64,000 nucleotides of DNA from Alphaproteobacteria bacterium (GTDB lineage Bacteria; Pseudomonadota; Alphaproteobacteria; Micavibrionales; Micavibrionaceae): contig JAJFGV010000014.1 of NCBI GenBank assembly GCA_021775965.1, forward strand, positions 38,697 through 102,696. Reading direction: 5' to 3'. The translations under genes were made by a program, and so were the position numbers. Positions 36,399-45,827 of the stretch are shown piece by piece. The notes below the pieces were generated by a model. That model did no database searches. It was not told the origin of the DNA and was given only the letters and a program-made list of their open reading frames with translations. Positions within the stretch are counted from its first letter, which is position 1, and each line of letters begins with the position of its first letter.

Positions 36399-37829
36399 GT
36401 GGCTGCTCAACCCTTAAAATTCAAGACATCCAGCGATTTGCTGAAATTTATTGCCGAAAACGGCATTCAGTTCATTGATTGCAATTTTACCGACTTACGC
36501 GGCAAATGGCAGCATACAGCCCAACACGCCAGTGTTTTTGACAAGGATATGATTGAAAACGGTATTTTCTTTGACGGCTCCTCCATCGCTGGCTGGAAAG
36601 CTATCCATGAATCCGACATGAATTTAAGGCCCGATATTAACAAAGTCTCTATCGACCCCTTTGCAGCCCAGAACACCATCAAAATCTTCTGTGATGTATA
36701 CGAGCCCTCAACCGGCAAGCCCTACAACCGTGACCCGCGCTTCATTGCCAAATCGGCAGAAAGCCATCTTAAAAAGCTGGGTGTTGGCGATGCGTCCTAT
36801 TTTGGCCCTGAAGCCGAATTCTTTGTCTTTGAAGACGTTAAAATTCATATGGACATGAACAAAGTCGGCTTTGAAGTCGACAGCCCTGAAGGCCCTTACA
36901 ACAGCGGACGCCACTATAACGAGGGCAACACAGGCCATCGCCCCGGCGTTAAAGGCGGCTACTTCCCTGAAAGCCCTATTGATAGCCTGTCTGATATTCG
37001 CGGTGAAATGGTCACGGTCATGCAAAGCATGGGTCTTGGTGTTGAAAAGCATCACCATGAAGTTGCCCCTAGCCAGTGCGAGATTGGTTTTGAATATTCA
37101 ACTCTGACTGACAGCGCCGATAATGTTCAGATTTACAAACATGTTGTCCATAATGTCGCCCACAGCTATGGCAAAACGGCGACCTTCCTGCCGAAGCCGC
37201 TTTATGGCGATAACGGCTCTGGCATGCATTGCCATCAATCGATCTGGAAAAGCGGCAAGCCGGTCTTCACCGGCGATGGTTATAGCGACCTGTCGGAAAC
37301 AGCGCTTTATTACATTGGTGGCATTATCAAACATGCGCGCACCCTGAATGCTTTCACCAACCCCACAACAAACAGCTACAAGCGCCTGATACCAGGTTAC
37401 GAGGCCCCTGTCCTGCTGGCTTACTCGGCCCGCAACCGCAGCGCCGCCTGCCGTATTCCTCAAGCCACATCCTCCAATGCCAAGCGCGTGGAGGTTCGCT
37501 TCCCTGACCCCGCTGCCAATCCTTATCTTGCTTTTGCGGCAATGCTTATGGCCGGGCTGGACGGTATTGAAAACAAAATCCATCCGGGTGAGGCCATGGA
37601 TAAAAATTTATATGAGCTGCCCGAAAAAGAACTCGCCAGCATCCCAACTGTATGTGGTTCGCTCCGTCAGGCTTTGACAGCGTTAAAAGACAATCATGAC
37701 TTTCTATTGAAAGGTGATGTTTTCACCAAAGATGTGATCGATGCCTATATCGAACTGAAGATGGAAGAAGTTGAAGCGTACGAAACCATGATCCATCCGA
37801 TTGAATATTTCATGTATTATTCTTGCTAG
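36399..37829 (+). CDS. glnA: Glutamine synthetase type I
   Basis: ATP-dependent formation of glutamine from glutamate and ammonia; a dodecamer. It is 476 residues, starting at GTG 36399 with a strong ACGGAGGA. FFDGSSIAGW near residue 57, FGPEAEFFVFE, GSGMHCHQSIW, NRSAACRIP and the adenylylation tyrosine in KNLYELPEKE (about residue 404) are all present, so the enzyme should be controlled by GlnE. No glnB (PII) gene precedes it, unlike the common arrangement; tRNA genes lie upstream. Confidence 0.97.
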   Translation: MAAQPLKFKTSSDLLKFIAENGIQFIDCNFTDLRGKWQHTAQHASVFDKDMIENGIFFDGSSIAGWKAIHESDMNLRPDINKVSIDPFAAQNTIKIFCDVYEPSTGKPYNRDPRFIAKSAESHLKKLGVGDASYFGPEAEFFVFEDVKIHMDMNKVGFEVDSPEGPYNSGRHYNEGNTGHRPGVKGGYFPESPIDSLSDIRGEMVTVMQSMGLGVEKHHHEVAPSQCEIGFEYSTLTDSADNVQIYKHVVHNVAHSYGKTATFLPKPLYGDNGSGMHCHQSIWKSGKPVFTGDGYSDLSETALYYIGGIIKHARTLNAFTNPTTNSYKRLIPGYEAPVLLAYSARNRSAACRIPQATSSNAKRVEVRFPDPAANPYLAFAAMLMAGLDGIENKIHPGEAMDKNLYELPEKELASIPTVCGSLRQALTALKDNHDFLLKGDVFTKDVIDAYIELKMEEVEAYETMIHPIEYFMYYSC

Positions 37830-37835
37830 AAAAGC

Positions 37836-39029
37836 TTATTCGTCTACAAGACTCTCTTCCTGAGGGGCTACGGATTCTACAACCAGCTTATAAGTTTCAG
37901 TATTTCTTGACCAAACAAAAAAGTCCGAGTTACGTGACGGCGTTAATAAAGTCAAAAAATAGTAATAGCTGCCAGAAGACATTGTAGTAATCCACAGCTC
38001 ATAATCCAGCATTTTGTTTTCCGCATCAGTGGCCGCATAAACATCTACCAATGCAAATTCCATATATTCATCAAATTCATAGCCCTCTTTTTTTTCAATG
38101 AGCTTGCCCAAAAGAAGACCTTTTTCTTCTAGCTCCCCTCTAAACCGATCAATTTCATCATCTAATGACTCTGATATATAGGTGGAAACCAGATGTAATT
38201 CCATCTGACCATTCAGTGTTCTGCCTTTGGTGAGGCTAGAAAGCTTAACCAACATTCTATCAATAGAGCGCAACGGCGGCGCTCGCAAATCCCACGTTTT
38301 TGGATATTTGAATTCTGCAATATCAAGGAATTGAAAGAGTAACATTTCCTCAATAGTCTCTACTTTATCAGTTTTCAATTCAAAAGAACCTACCGAAGCC
38401 GCCTGCATACCTTGCTCTGTTGGCCAGCTGGCATCAACAATAGAATACTGAGCCAAAATTATTCTTTTGCCGTTAATTTGTGCAACAGCCCGAACAATAT
38501 AAGTGGTGTCCTTTTCAATTTTAACGAGAATGGCCTCAACCTTACGGTCATTGTGGACTTTCATACCCTGAAGGGTATACCCACTCGCCAGCACGTGCTG
38601 CAAAAACCATTGTTGTGCCGACACCTGATACTCCAGCGCAAGCACCTCTACTGTAAAACGGCTTCTTGAACCAAACTCAGAGGGCCCGTAATAACGCGCT
38701 ACTTCGCCAAGAAGACGATTGCTTATCGAATAATTGCTTAACCTGTCTGTGGCTAGCTTCCATGTTTTTGGCAGCCGGACACTATAAGAAATAACTTCAT
38801 CATCACCCGGAGTCTCCTCGTGCAGAGCCGTAGCCTCTTCAAAAGCAGCGCGCTCCAACTCTTCAACAACCGGAAGAGGCGCACTAAAACGCTCAAGGAT
38901 TTCCTGTGCCTGCGCGGCTACAGCAGAAAGAGCGCAGCCACACATGATCATAAAAAGAAAATAATAAGTCTGTTTTATATATTTTTTCTTCAAAATAACC
39001 GCCTTATTCTTTATCACACACAAATTCAC
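37836..39029 (-). CDS. Large secreted protein of unknown function
   Basis: Up to 397 residues from a GTG at 39029. A TTG at 38993 preceded by AAGGCGG is an equally good start and leaves a cleaner signal peptide (KKKYIKQTYYFLF...SAVAAQAQ). Either way the protein is exported. The mature region has two related-looking halves, each with a lysine/tryptophan motif (SVRLPKTWKLATDR and FKYPKTWDLRAPPLR), so it may be an internal duplication. No family is recognised. It is convergent with glnA (6 bases). Confidence 0.72.
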   Translation of the reverse strand: MNLCVIKNKAVILKKKYIKQTYYFLFMIMCGCALSAVAAQAQEILERFSAPLPVVEELERAAFEEATALHEETPGDDEVISYSVRLPKTWKLATDRLSNYSISNRLLGEVARYYGPSEFGSRSRFTVEVLALEYQVSAQQWFLQHVLASGYTLQGMKVHNDRKVEAILVKIEKDTTYIVRAVAQINGKRIILAQYSIVDASWPTEQGMQAASVGSFELKTDKVETIEEMLLFQFLDIAEFKYPKTWDLRAPPLRSIDRMLVKLSSLTKGRTLNGQMELHLVSTYISESLDDEIDRFRGELEEKGLLLGKLIEKKEGYEFDEYMEFALVDVYAATDAENKMLDYELWITTMSSGSYYYFLTLLTPSRNSDFFVWSRNTETYKLVVESVAPQEESLVDE

Positions 39030-39153
39030 TCGCCTTATTACTCTACCATATCTTGGCCTTAAACGTCCAAAACTATTGATTTATAGAGGATATAGCGATA
39101 AGGGATGATAAGGCTAAACTGCGAAAACTCTTACTGATTCTGGTGATATTCCT

Positions 39154-41181
39154 ATGTCCGATCTTTTTGGCTCAGCCAAAACAAAAAGTGGAAATTCCTA
39201 CGACGCTTCCGATATTGAGGTTCTGGAAGGGCTGGAACCCGTTCGGCGCAGACCGGGCATGTATATCGGCGGCACGGATGAACGAGCCTTGCACCATTTG
39301 GTCGGAGAAGTACTCGACAACTCTATGGATGAAGCCGTTGCCGGTCATGCCGACTGGATTGAAATTAATCTAGATGTCGACAATTTAGTAACCATTAAAG
39401 ACAATGGGCGCGGCATTCCGGTTGATAAACATCCAAAGTTTCCTAAGAAATCTGCGCTTGAGGTAATCATGACCACGCTGCATTCCGGCGGCAAATTCAG
39501 TGACAAAGCCTATCAGACGTCCGGCGGACTGCACGGCGTTGGTATATCTGTCGTGAATGCCCTATCAGATGAAATGTGGATAGAAGTCGCACGTGATAAA
39601 AAAATTCATAAGCAAAGTTTTTCGAGAGGCGCCCCGACATCAAAACTCGAAGACCTTGGCAAAACCAACAATCGGCGCGGTACGGTCGTGTGCTTTCACC
39701 CCGATCCAGACATTTTTGGCAAGAAGGCAAAATTCAAGCCGTCATGGCTCTATCAAATGGCGCGCTCCAAAGCTTACCTGTTTTCCGGCGTAGAAATCCG
39801 CTGGCGTTGCGACCCTTCCCTTCTTGGTAGCGGAGAAAAAACACCTGCGGAAGAAACGCTACACTTCCCCGGCGGACTAAAAGATTTCTTGGAAACCTCT
39901 TTGCATGAACGATCAACGATCACAGCCGAGCCCTTTGCCGGCAAAGCCAACCTACCCGATAAAGCCGGCAAGATAGAGTTTGCAATTACCTGGCCCGAAG
40001 ACGGTGAAGGATTTTCACATTCGTACTGCAACACCATCCCAACCCCACAAGGCGGCACTCATGAAAACGGCCTACGCACCGCCCTTGCCCGCAGCCTGCG
40101 CAACTACGGAGAGATGAGCGGACAAAAGAAGGCTTCCGTTATAACAGCTGATGACGTCATCTCTGGCGCGGCCATTATCCTTTCTGTCTTTATCAAGGAG
40201 CCGCAATTCCAGGGTCAAACCAAGGAAAAACTGGCCAATGCCGAGGCCACAAAATGGGTAGATACCGCAATCAAGGATCATTTCGATCACTGGCTTTCCA
40301 GTGACCCGGCCACCAGCAATCAATTACTGACAGTCCTTATCGAGCGCGCAGAAGAACGACAACGACGGCGCGATGACAAAGCCATGGCGCGCAAATCAGC
40401 AACTCGTAAACTGCGTCTGCCTGGCAAGCTCGCCGATTGCTCCCGCAGAGGCTCGGAAGATACTGAAATTTTTATTGTTGAGGGAGACAGTGCTGGTGGC
40501 TCTGCCAAACAGGGGCGCAATCGTGAGACACAAGCAATTCTGCCTCTTCGTGGTAAAATCCTTAATGTTGTCAGCGCCGGCGTTGATAAAATTCGTGCCA
40601 ATCAGGAAATCCAGGATTTGATACAGGCGCTCGGCTGTGGTGTTGGCGATAATTTTAACACCTCCAATCTGCGTTATGAGCGCGTTATCATCATGACTGA
40701 TGCCGATGTTGACGGTGCCCATATTGCCTCACTGCTCATCACATTTTTCTACACGCAGATGCGCGGCCTCATCGAAAATGGACACCTTTATATGGCCCAG
40801 CCACCCCTTTACCGCCTCGTGAGCGGCACAGAAAGTGCCTATGCCAAAGACGATGACCATAAAGACAAGTTGATGGAAACCACATTCAAGGGGAAATCAA
40901 AGGTTGAGGTCAGCCGCTTTAAAGGCCTTGGCGAAATGCCGGCAGCCCAGCTCAAAGAAACCACTATGAACCCCAAAAGTCGTACTCTGCTTCGCATTAC
41001 CTTGCCCGATGTCATGGCCACGCTAGGCCTCACCGAAGAAATGGCCGCAGACATCGGGGCACAGAACAACGGCAAAAGTGAAACAGACGACCTCGTCGAC
41101 CGCCTTATGGGTAAAAATGCCGAGGCCCGTTTCCGCTTTATTCAGGACAATGCCGAATTCATTGAAGATATCGACGTTTAG
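39154..41181 (+). CDS. parE: DNA topoisomerase IV subunit B
   Basis: ATPase subunit of topoisomerase IV (675 residues), which decatenates chromosomes. The GHKL ATPase region has EVLDNSMDEA and GGLHGVGISVVNAL; the TOPRIM region has EGDSAGGSAKQGRNR and DADVDGAHIASLL. ParE rather than GyrB fits the N-terminus (SDIEVLEGLEPVRRRPGMYIGGTDERALHHLV). The YdbH-like gene follows after 15 bases. Confidence 0.96.
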   Translation: MSDLFGSAKTKSGNSYDASDIEVLEGLEPVRRRPGMYIGGTDERALHHLVGEVLDNSMDEAVAGHADWIEINLDVDNLVTIKDNGRGIPVDKHPKFPKKSALEVIMTTLHSGGKFSDKAYQTSGGLHGVGISVVNALSDEMWIEVARDKKIHKQSFSRGAPTSKLEDLGKTNNRRGTVVCFHPDPDIFGKKAKFKPSWLYQMARSKAYLFSGVEIRWRCDPSLLGSGEKTPAEETLHFPGGLKDFLETSLHERSTITAEPFAGKANLPDKAGKIEFAITWPEDGEGFSHSYCNTIPTPQGGTHENGLRTALARSLRNYGEMSGQKKASVITADDVISGAAIILSVFIKEPQFQGQTKEKLANAEATKWVDTAIKDHFDHWLSSDPATSNQLLTVLIERAEERQRRRDDKAMARKSATRKLRLPGKLADCSRRGSEDTEIFIVEGDSAGGSAKQGRNRETQAILPLRGKILNVVSAGVDKIRANQEIQDLIQALGCGVGDNFNTSNLRYERVIIMTDADVDGAHIASLLITFFYTQMRGLIENGHLYMAQPPLYRLVSGTESAYAKDDDHKDKLMETTFKGKSKVEVSRFKGLGEMPAAQLKETTMNPKSRTLLRITLPDVMATLGLTEEMAADIGAQNNGKSETDDLVDRLMGKNAEARFRFIQDNAEFIEDIDV

Positions 41182-41196
41182 ACGTATCTTCATAGG

Positions 41197-43152
41197 ATGC
41201 GCAGGATTTTTCTTATTTTTCTGACACTTGTTGTCATCACTCTAGCCGGTATGCCGCTGGCTTTATCTTTTTACCTCCCCTCTCGCGCGGAGCAAAGCGC
41301 CATAACATCCTTAAGCGCTTTGGGTTTTACAGAGGCTACCGTTCAAAAAGTAGAATCCCGAAAAGGAAAAATTGTATTACGCGACATTAAACTCGACGAC
41401 AAAGGCTTCAGCACCGCCAAAAGCATTACAGCAAAATATTCCTGGACTGGATTTGTAACCGGCAGCTTCATTAGCGAGCTTACAATCGAAGGTCTTTCGC
41501 TAACCGGAGAAATAAAAAAAGATAATAAAATTTCGATCGCGGGCTGGGGCTGGAAAAATAACAAAGACAAAAAAGATTTATCTTCGATAAAAACCATCAA
41601 TATTCAAAATGGAAGCCTGGACCTTCTATTGAATGCAATCGGCGGTGTTAATCTTAAGTATAACCTGCAGCTACGACAAACGGCTTTAAGCGGCACAGAA
41701 TTCAAAGGAACCGTTTCGGGGACGCAGAGCCGATTCAGCGCCAACGCCAAGATCAAAGGATATCTAAAAAGTTCCGGCTTATGGCAGGCTGACCTTGATA
41801 TCGATCAGGGAAAAATTGATCTCCCCACCCTCAAGGCCACCAGAATTAACGGCACGGCCAATATGTCCGGCGCACAAGGAAAACATCCGGAATTCATGAT
41901 GCAGCTGGCGGCTGGCGGCATGACGCTGTTTGATCTGCCATGGCACAGCATCAGCGCCACTATAAACGGCAATACGGGTCACCACACGATACTCGCTGGC
42001 GGAAAATCAGTCGGCCAGGAAGGTATAGAATTCACATTAAACCTGCCCAATGGATTAAATCTTCAGGAGCTGAACGGTTCTGTTCATACAGAAAAACTCT
42101 CTGACTTGTTTATGTATCTGAAAGCCAACAGGGCGCTTGCAAAAGAAGTACACTACCCCGCTTTTCTCGATCACATAGGCGGGTTATCGCTGGAATTTCA
42201 GACGCTATCACAAGAAGGAGGAGGAAATCACACCAACCTTTCTTACAACATCCAGAACGAAAACGGTTCCATCAACCTCAAGGGAAATGGAAAAATTGAC
42301 AACGAATCCAAAACGGCCTCAGGCACACTGTCGATGCCATCCACCTTATTGACCGCACCCTCAAAGGGCAGCCTACTCGTCAATGGTGAGTTCCAGACGA
42401 ACTTTAAAGACGCCAACATCACGACAAAAGGGTTCATCAGCACAACCATAAAGGATGCCGCTTTGGCACTGGGGCCGCTGGATATAAAAAACATCAACAG
42501 CACAATCACCTTTGATGACCTGACATCTTTTTCAACACCCAAAGGACAAAAGATTTCATTCTCGCTTCCTCTTAAAAATACGATTGAACAAAACGGCCAG
42601 GCAGAACTCTCTATACAAAACGGTAAAAAAATAGCCATCGACAAAGCCACGCTTGATCTGTTTGGCGGAAAAATTGGCAGCACACCCATAATACTCGGTG
42701 AAGGAAAAGACCTCGGAAATTTTATCCTCAGCCTTGCTGATATCAATCTTGGTGAAGCTGGCACGACTCTCGATATAGAGGGCTTGTTTCTGTACGGCCT
42801 GTTGAAAGGCGCCATGCCGATCAAAATCAAAGAGGGTGAATTTTTTGTAAAAGACGGCCTGTTAAAAAACGCCGGCCCCGGCATTATCAGGTTCACACCA
42901 TCCAAAATACCAGCCTTCCTACAGGGCGACGACCTTTATCTGGAAACGGCACGGATGGCACTCGAAAATTATCATTATGATTTCTTTGAAATTCGTATAG
43001 ACGGGCCGTTAAATGGCGTCAGCAAAATCATAATTAACGCCAGAGGTCACAATCCGGATTTGTTTGAAAAACGCCCGGTTGCGCTTAATCTCAATATAGA
43101 AGCCCCTCTGAAACCCCTCTTCATAAATATTATCGAACAAAAGAAGCTCTAG
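41197..43152 (+). CDS. YdbH-like / AsmA-superfamily envelope protein
   Basis: A 651-residue protein with one N-terminal membrane segment (residues 1-27) and a long beta-rich periplasmic region. The C-terminal block (LDIEGLFLYGLLKGAMPIKIKEGEFFVKDGLL...GPGIIRFTPS, then NGVSKIIINARGHNPDLFEKRPVALNL) matches my memory of YdbH. YdbH is one of the AsmA-like proteins thought to bridge the envelope for phospholipid transport in E. coli, together with TamB and YhdP. It lies 15 bases after parE and is probably co-transcribed. The usual small partner genes ynbE and ydbL are not seen. Confidence 0.8.
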   Translation: MRRIFLIFLTLVVITLAGMPLALSFYLPSRAEQSAITSLSALGFTEATVQKVESRKGKIVLRDIKLDDKGFSTAKSITAKYSWTGFVTGSFISELTIEGLSLTGEIKKDNKISIAGWGWKNNKDKKDLSSIKTINIQNGSLDLLLNAIGGVNLKYNLQLRQTALSGTEFKGTVSGTQSRFSANAKIKGYLKSSGLWQADLDIDQGKIDLPTLKATRINGTANMSGAQGKHPEFMMQLAAGGMTLFDLPWHSISATINGNTGHHTILAGGKSVGQEGIEFTLNLPNGLNLQELNGSVHTEKLSDLFMYLKANRALAKEVHYPAFLDHIGGLSLEFQTLSQEGGGNHTNLSYNIQNENGSINLKGNGKIDNESKTASGTLSMPSTLLTAPSKGSLLVNGEFQTNFKDANITTKGFISTTIKDAALALGPLDIKNINSTITFDDLTSFSTPKGQKISFSLPLKNTIEQNGQAELSIQNGKKIAIDKATLDLFGGKIGSTPIILGEGKDLGNFILSLADINLGEAGTTLDIEGLFLYGLLKGAMPIKIKEGEFFVKDGLLKNAGPGIIRFTPSKIPAFLQGDDLYLETARMALENYHYDFFEIRIDGPLNGVSKIIINARGHNPDLFEKRPVALNLNIEAPLKPLFINIIEQKKL

Positions 43153-43874
43153 GGATAATCACAACTATCAAATGTCACTTTTGCAAAAGATCGCGCGCCG
43201 TCGGAAACTGTAAAACGATACTCTCTTTCGCCAGAAACCACGGAATGATGCAGCGGCAGAACGCCATCTACTTTTTGTTCCTCACTATCCACCAGCGCAA
43301 AAACCAGGTGAACCTTTCTGGATGGATCATACCATGCCTCCGGCTGCCCCTTGTCATTACGCGCAGAAGAACCATTTCCTGAGATTGAAATCATGTTTTC
43401 AGCCACGGTAATCTGACTATCTGGCCCGTCATAAGCAGGCGTTGAAACCACAAATCGTTTCGTCTCTATCTCGCTACAATTTCTTGGTGGGCGGGCAGAT
43501 TCTACGGCCATAAACAAGCGCTGCGGATCCATCCCTTCATCTAATTGTTTTTTTACAAGAGCCATCAGATCACGCATGGGGCCTTCGGGAATTGTTTCTT
43601 CATACGTGTCCTGAAGCTGGCCCAGCCTTGCATTGGCCGTTTGTGCCTCGGCCCTGATACGCGTTATATTGTCCTGCAGGCTATCCCTTTGTTCAGCCAA
43701 AACATCACGTTCGGCTTGCAAGGTTATGATGTCCTGACCTGCGCTAAGATGCCCCAGCCAAAACCCGACACCACCCGACAAACAAAGAGTAAGAAGAACG
43801 CGAACAACAGAAAGAACGCGATGCAAGCTTCTTTGACGATAACGCTCTGACGGATTGTAATGCGATAAACTCAT
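43149..43874 (-). CDS. Membrane-anchored coiled-coil protein of unknown function
   Basis: A 241-residue protein from the ATG at 43874; the frame is open to 43904. A basic N-terminus (HYNPSERYRQRSLHRVLSV) precedes one membrane helix (about residues 22-42). A coiled coil follows (AERDVLAEQRDSLQDNITRIRAEAQTANARLGQLQ), then a beta-rich C-terminal domain with two cysteines (PPRNCSEIETKR and FDSCDYP). It starts 4 bases after the SLC13-type transporter gene stops and is probably co-transcribed with it. It is convergent with the YdbH-like gene. Confidence 0.72.
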   Translation of the reverse strand: MSLSHYNPSERYRQRSLHRVLSVVRVLLTLCLSGGVGFWLGHLSAGQDIITLQAERDVLAEQRDSLQDNITRIRAEAQTANARLGQLQDTYEETIPEGPMRDLMALVKKQLDEGMDPQRLFMAVESARPPRNCSEIETKRFVVSTPAYDGPDSQITVAENMISISGNGSSARNDKGQPEAWYDPSRKVHLVFALVDSEEQKVDGVLPLHHSVVSGEREYRFTVSDGARSFAKVTFDSCDYP

Positions 43875-43878
43875 GGCG

Positions 43879-45777
43879 CTAAAGCCCGAAGTAATATTTG
43901 GCAATAAATATATACGTTATCCAAAGCACGATAACAAGCGGCACCCCGGCCTTAAGAAAGTCCCGAAAGCGGTAATGTCCCGGCCCCATCACCAACAAGT
44001 TTGTCTGGTAGCCTATCGGCGACGCAAAGGAACAGTTCGCACCAAACACCACTGTTAACGCAAAAATGAAAGCGATATCGGTGCTTAACTCCGGACTTAC
44101 ATCCAAACTCCCAGCTAGATTAAGTGCAATTGGCGTAAACAAAATAGCGCAGGCATTGTTGGTCAAAATATTGGTTGTGATCGCAACAAGAATAAAAAGA
44201 ATAGAGGCCATTACCAGTGGTGAATCTGCCATAGGAACGGATAAAATCAACTCGGCTATATATCGAGCCCCACCTGTGGCCTGCAACGCAACCCCAAGCG
44301 CCAGCATTGATCCCACGAGAAGAAATATCTTTCTATCAATGGCACGTGTTGCCTGGCGAATATTCAGGCAACCGGTCGCGATCATCATCACCGCCCCGGC
44401 AATCGCCGCCACAGGAATAGACAAAATCCCTGTCGCCGCCAAAGTGACCGCCGCCAAAAAGATACCCGCGGCAATCGGTGCTTTCTTCGGCACAGGCAAA
44501 TCAATTTTAGAGCCGGACAATACGATAAAATCAGGATTGTCACGCAAGGAATCGACAACACTTCTTTTGCCGGTTACAAGCAACACATCTCCGGATTCCA
44601 GCCTGATCCGCCCCAGCCGCCTCCTGACAACACGCGCACGACGCTGAATACCCAGCACCACTGTTCCAAACTGCCTGTGAAAGCGCACATGATCCAAAGA
44701 CATATCAATCATCCGCGATGCCGGCGTAATCATAATTTCTGCAAGAACCCTGGTTTCTGCCGTCGCCGTCTCCGATGCCGGCCCATCTTCTTCAGCCTCT
44801 TCCTGGTTTTGTTTTTCAATAACCTTTGTTTCTTCTTCAGAAAGTAAAAATCCAGGAAATTTTGATAACAAATCAGTCAATGTTTGACGCGTTGCCGCCA
44901 CAATCATGATGTCATCGCTCTCGATCTTATACCCTTCAAAGGGCGGTAAAATAAGATGGCCACTACGTTGAATCATTTTAACTTTTAAATTATGCAGCTC
45001 GGAAAACTGGCCCTCCTGGCATTCAGCTCCAATGAGCTTGCTGTCTTCTGCGATATGAAGCTCCGCCACAAACTCTTTTTCATCACCGGCCAGATCTCTG
45101 GCCATTGAGGACCGATCAGGTAAAATTCTAGGAACAAACAAGATGACATAGACAAAGCCTACGGCAGCCAGCATGGCACCCGGCACGACAAAATCGAAGA
45201 ACTGTAGCGGCTCATAGCCCAGCTCTGTCATCGAACTGGAAACAAGCAGGTTGGTGGAAGAACCAATCAGCGTCGTCATACCGCCCAAAATGGCGACATA
45301 GCTAAGCGGAATCATAATGCGGCTCTGTGATACCCCTGCTGAATGGGCAAGAGCCTGCAATACAGGAATGGCTATAATGACCAGCGGCGTATTGTTCATA
45401 AAAGCGCTAACGACCATGACGAACACAAAAATGCCGATCATCGACACCCATATCAGCTTTTTATTCCGCACCATAAAAACATTGATAACCAGCCGCAGAG
45501 CGTCGGTCTGGATAATGCCCTGCCCCATAACAAGCAAAGCCAGCACAGCAATAAGAGATGGATTAGAAAACCCTGCCAACAAAGAAACTGAATTCAAAAG
45601 ATTATTCCCGTTGGCGTCCTCCAGAGGGAAAATCTGGCCAAAAAGCAGCAGCAGCGTTAACAACGCAATACTGGTGACCTCAAGCGGTACTTTTTCTTTC
45701 ACAAAACCAAAAACGGCAAAAACCGTTAAGGCCAGAGCAAACCACATGTGGATACTGGGATCGATAATCAAATTCAC
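43879..45777 (-). CDS. SLC13/DASS-type anion permease with two TrkA-C domains
   Basis: A 632-residue inner-membrane transporter. Two hydrophobic halves flank a soluble middle (residues about 220-420) that holds two RCK-C/TrkA-C-like repeats (for example ELHIAEDSKLIGAECQEGQF and ITPASRMIDMSLDHVRFH). Family motifs SSTNLLVSSSM in the first half and GANCSFASPIGYQTNLLVMGPG in the second correspond to the sodium and substrate loops of citrate/sulfate permeases. Starts with GTG. The substrate (sulfate, dicarboxylate or other) cannot be read from sequence alone. Confidence 0.88.
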   Translation of the reverse strand: MNLIIDPSIHMWFALALTVFAVFGFVKEKVPLEVTSIALLTLLLLFGQIFPLEDANGNNLLNSVSLLAGFSNPSLIAVLALLVMGQGIIQTDALRLVINVFMVRNKKLIWVSMIGIFVFVMVVSAFMNNTPLVIIAIPVLQALAHSAGVSQSRIMIPLSYVAILGGMTTLIGSSTNLLVSSSMTELGYEPLQFFDFVVPGAMLAAVGFVYVILFVPRILPDRSSMARDLAGDEKEFVAELHIAEDSKLIGAECQEGQFSELHNLKVKMIQRSGHLILPPFEGYKIESDDIMIVAATRQTLTDLLSKFPGFLLSEEETKVIEKQNQEEAEEDGPASETATAETRVLAEIMITPASRMIDMSLDHVRFHRQFGTVVLGIQRRARVVRRRLGRIRLESGDVLLVTGKRSVVDSLRDNPDFIVLSGSKIDLPVPKKAPIAAGIFLAAVTLAATGILSIPVAAIAGAVMMIATGCLNIRQATRAIDRKIFLLVGSMLALGVALQATGGARYIAELILSVPMADSPLVMASILFILVAITTNILTNNACAILFTPIALNLAGSLDVSPELSTDIAFIFALTVVFGANCSFASPIGYQTNLLVMGPGHYRFRDFLKAGVPLVIVLWITYIFIAKYYFGL

Positions 45778-45827
45778 GGATTATAGTGCTCTCGTTATGT
45801 TCTACAAAGCTCGGGCGTACTTGTAGT

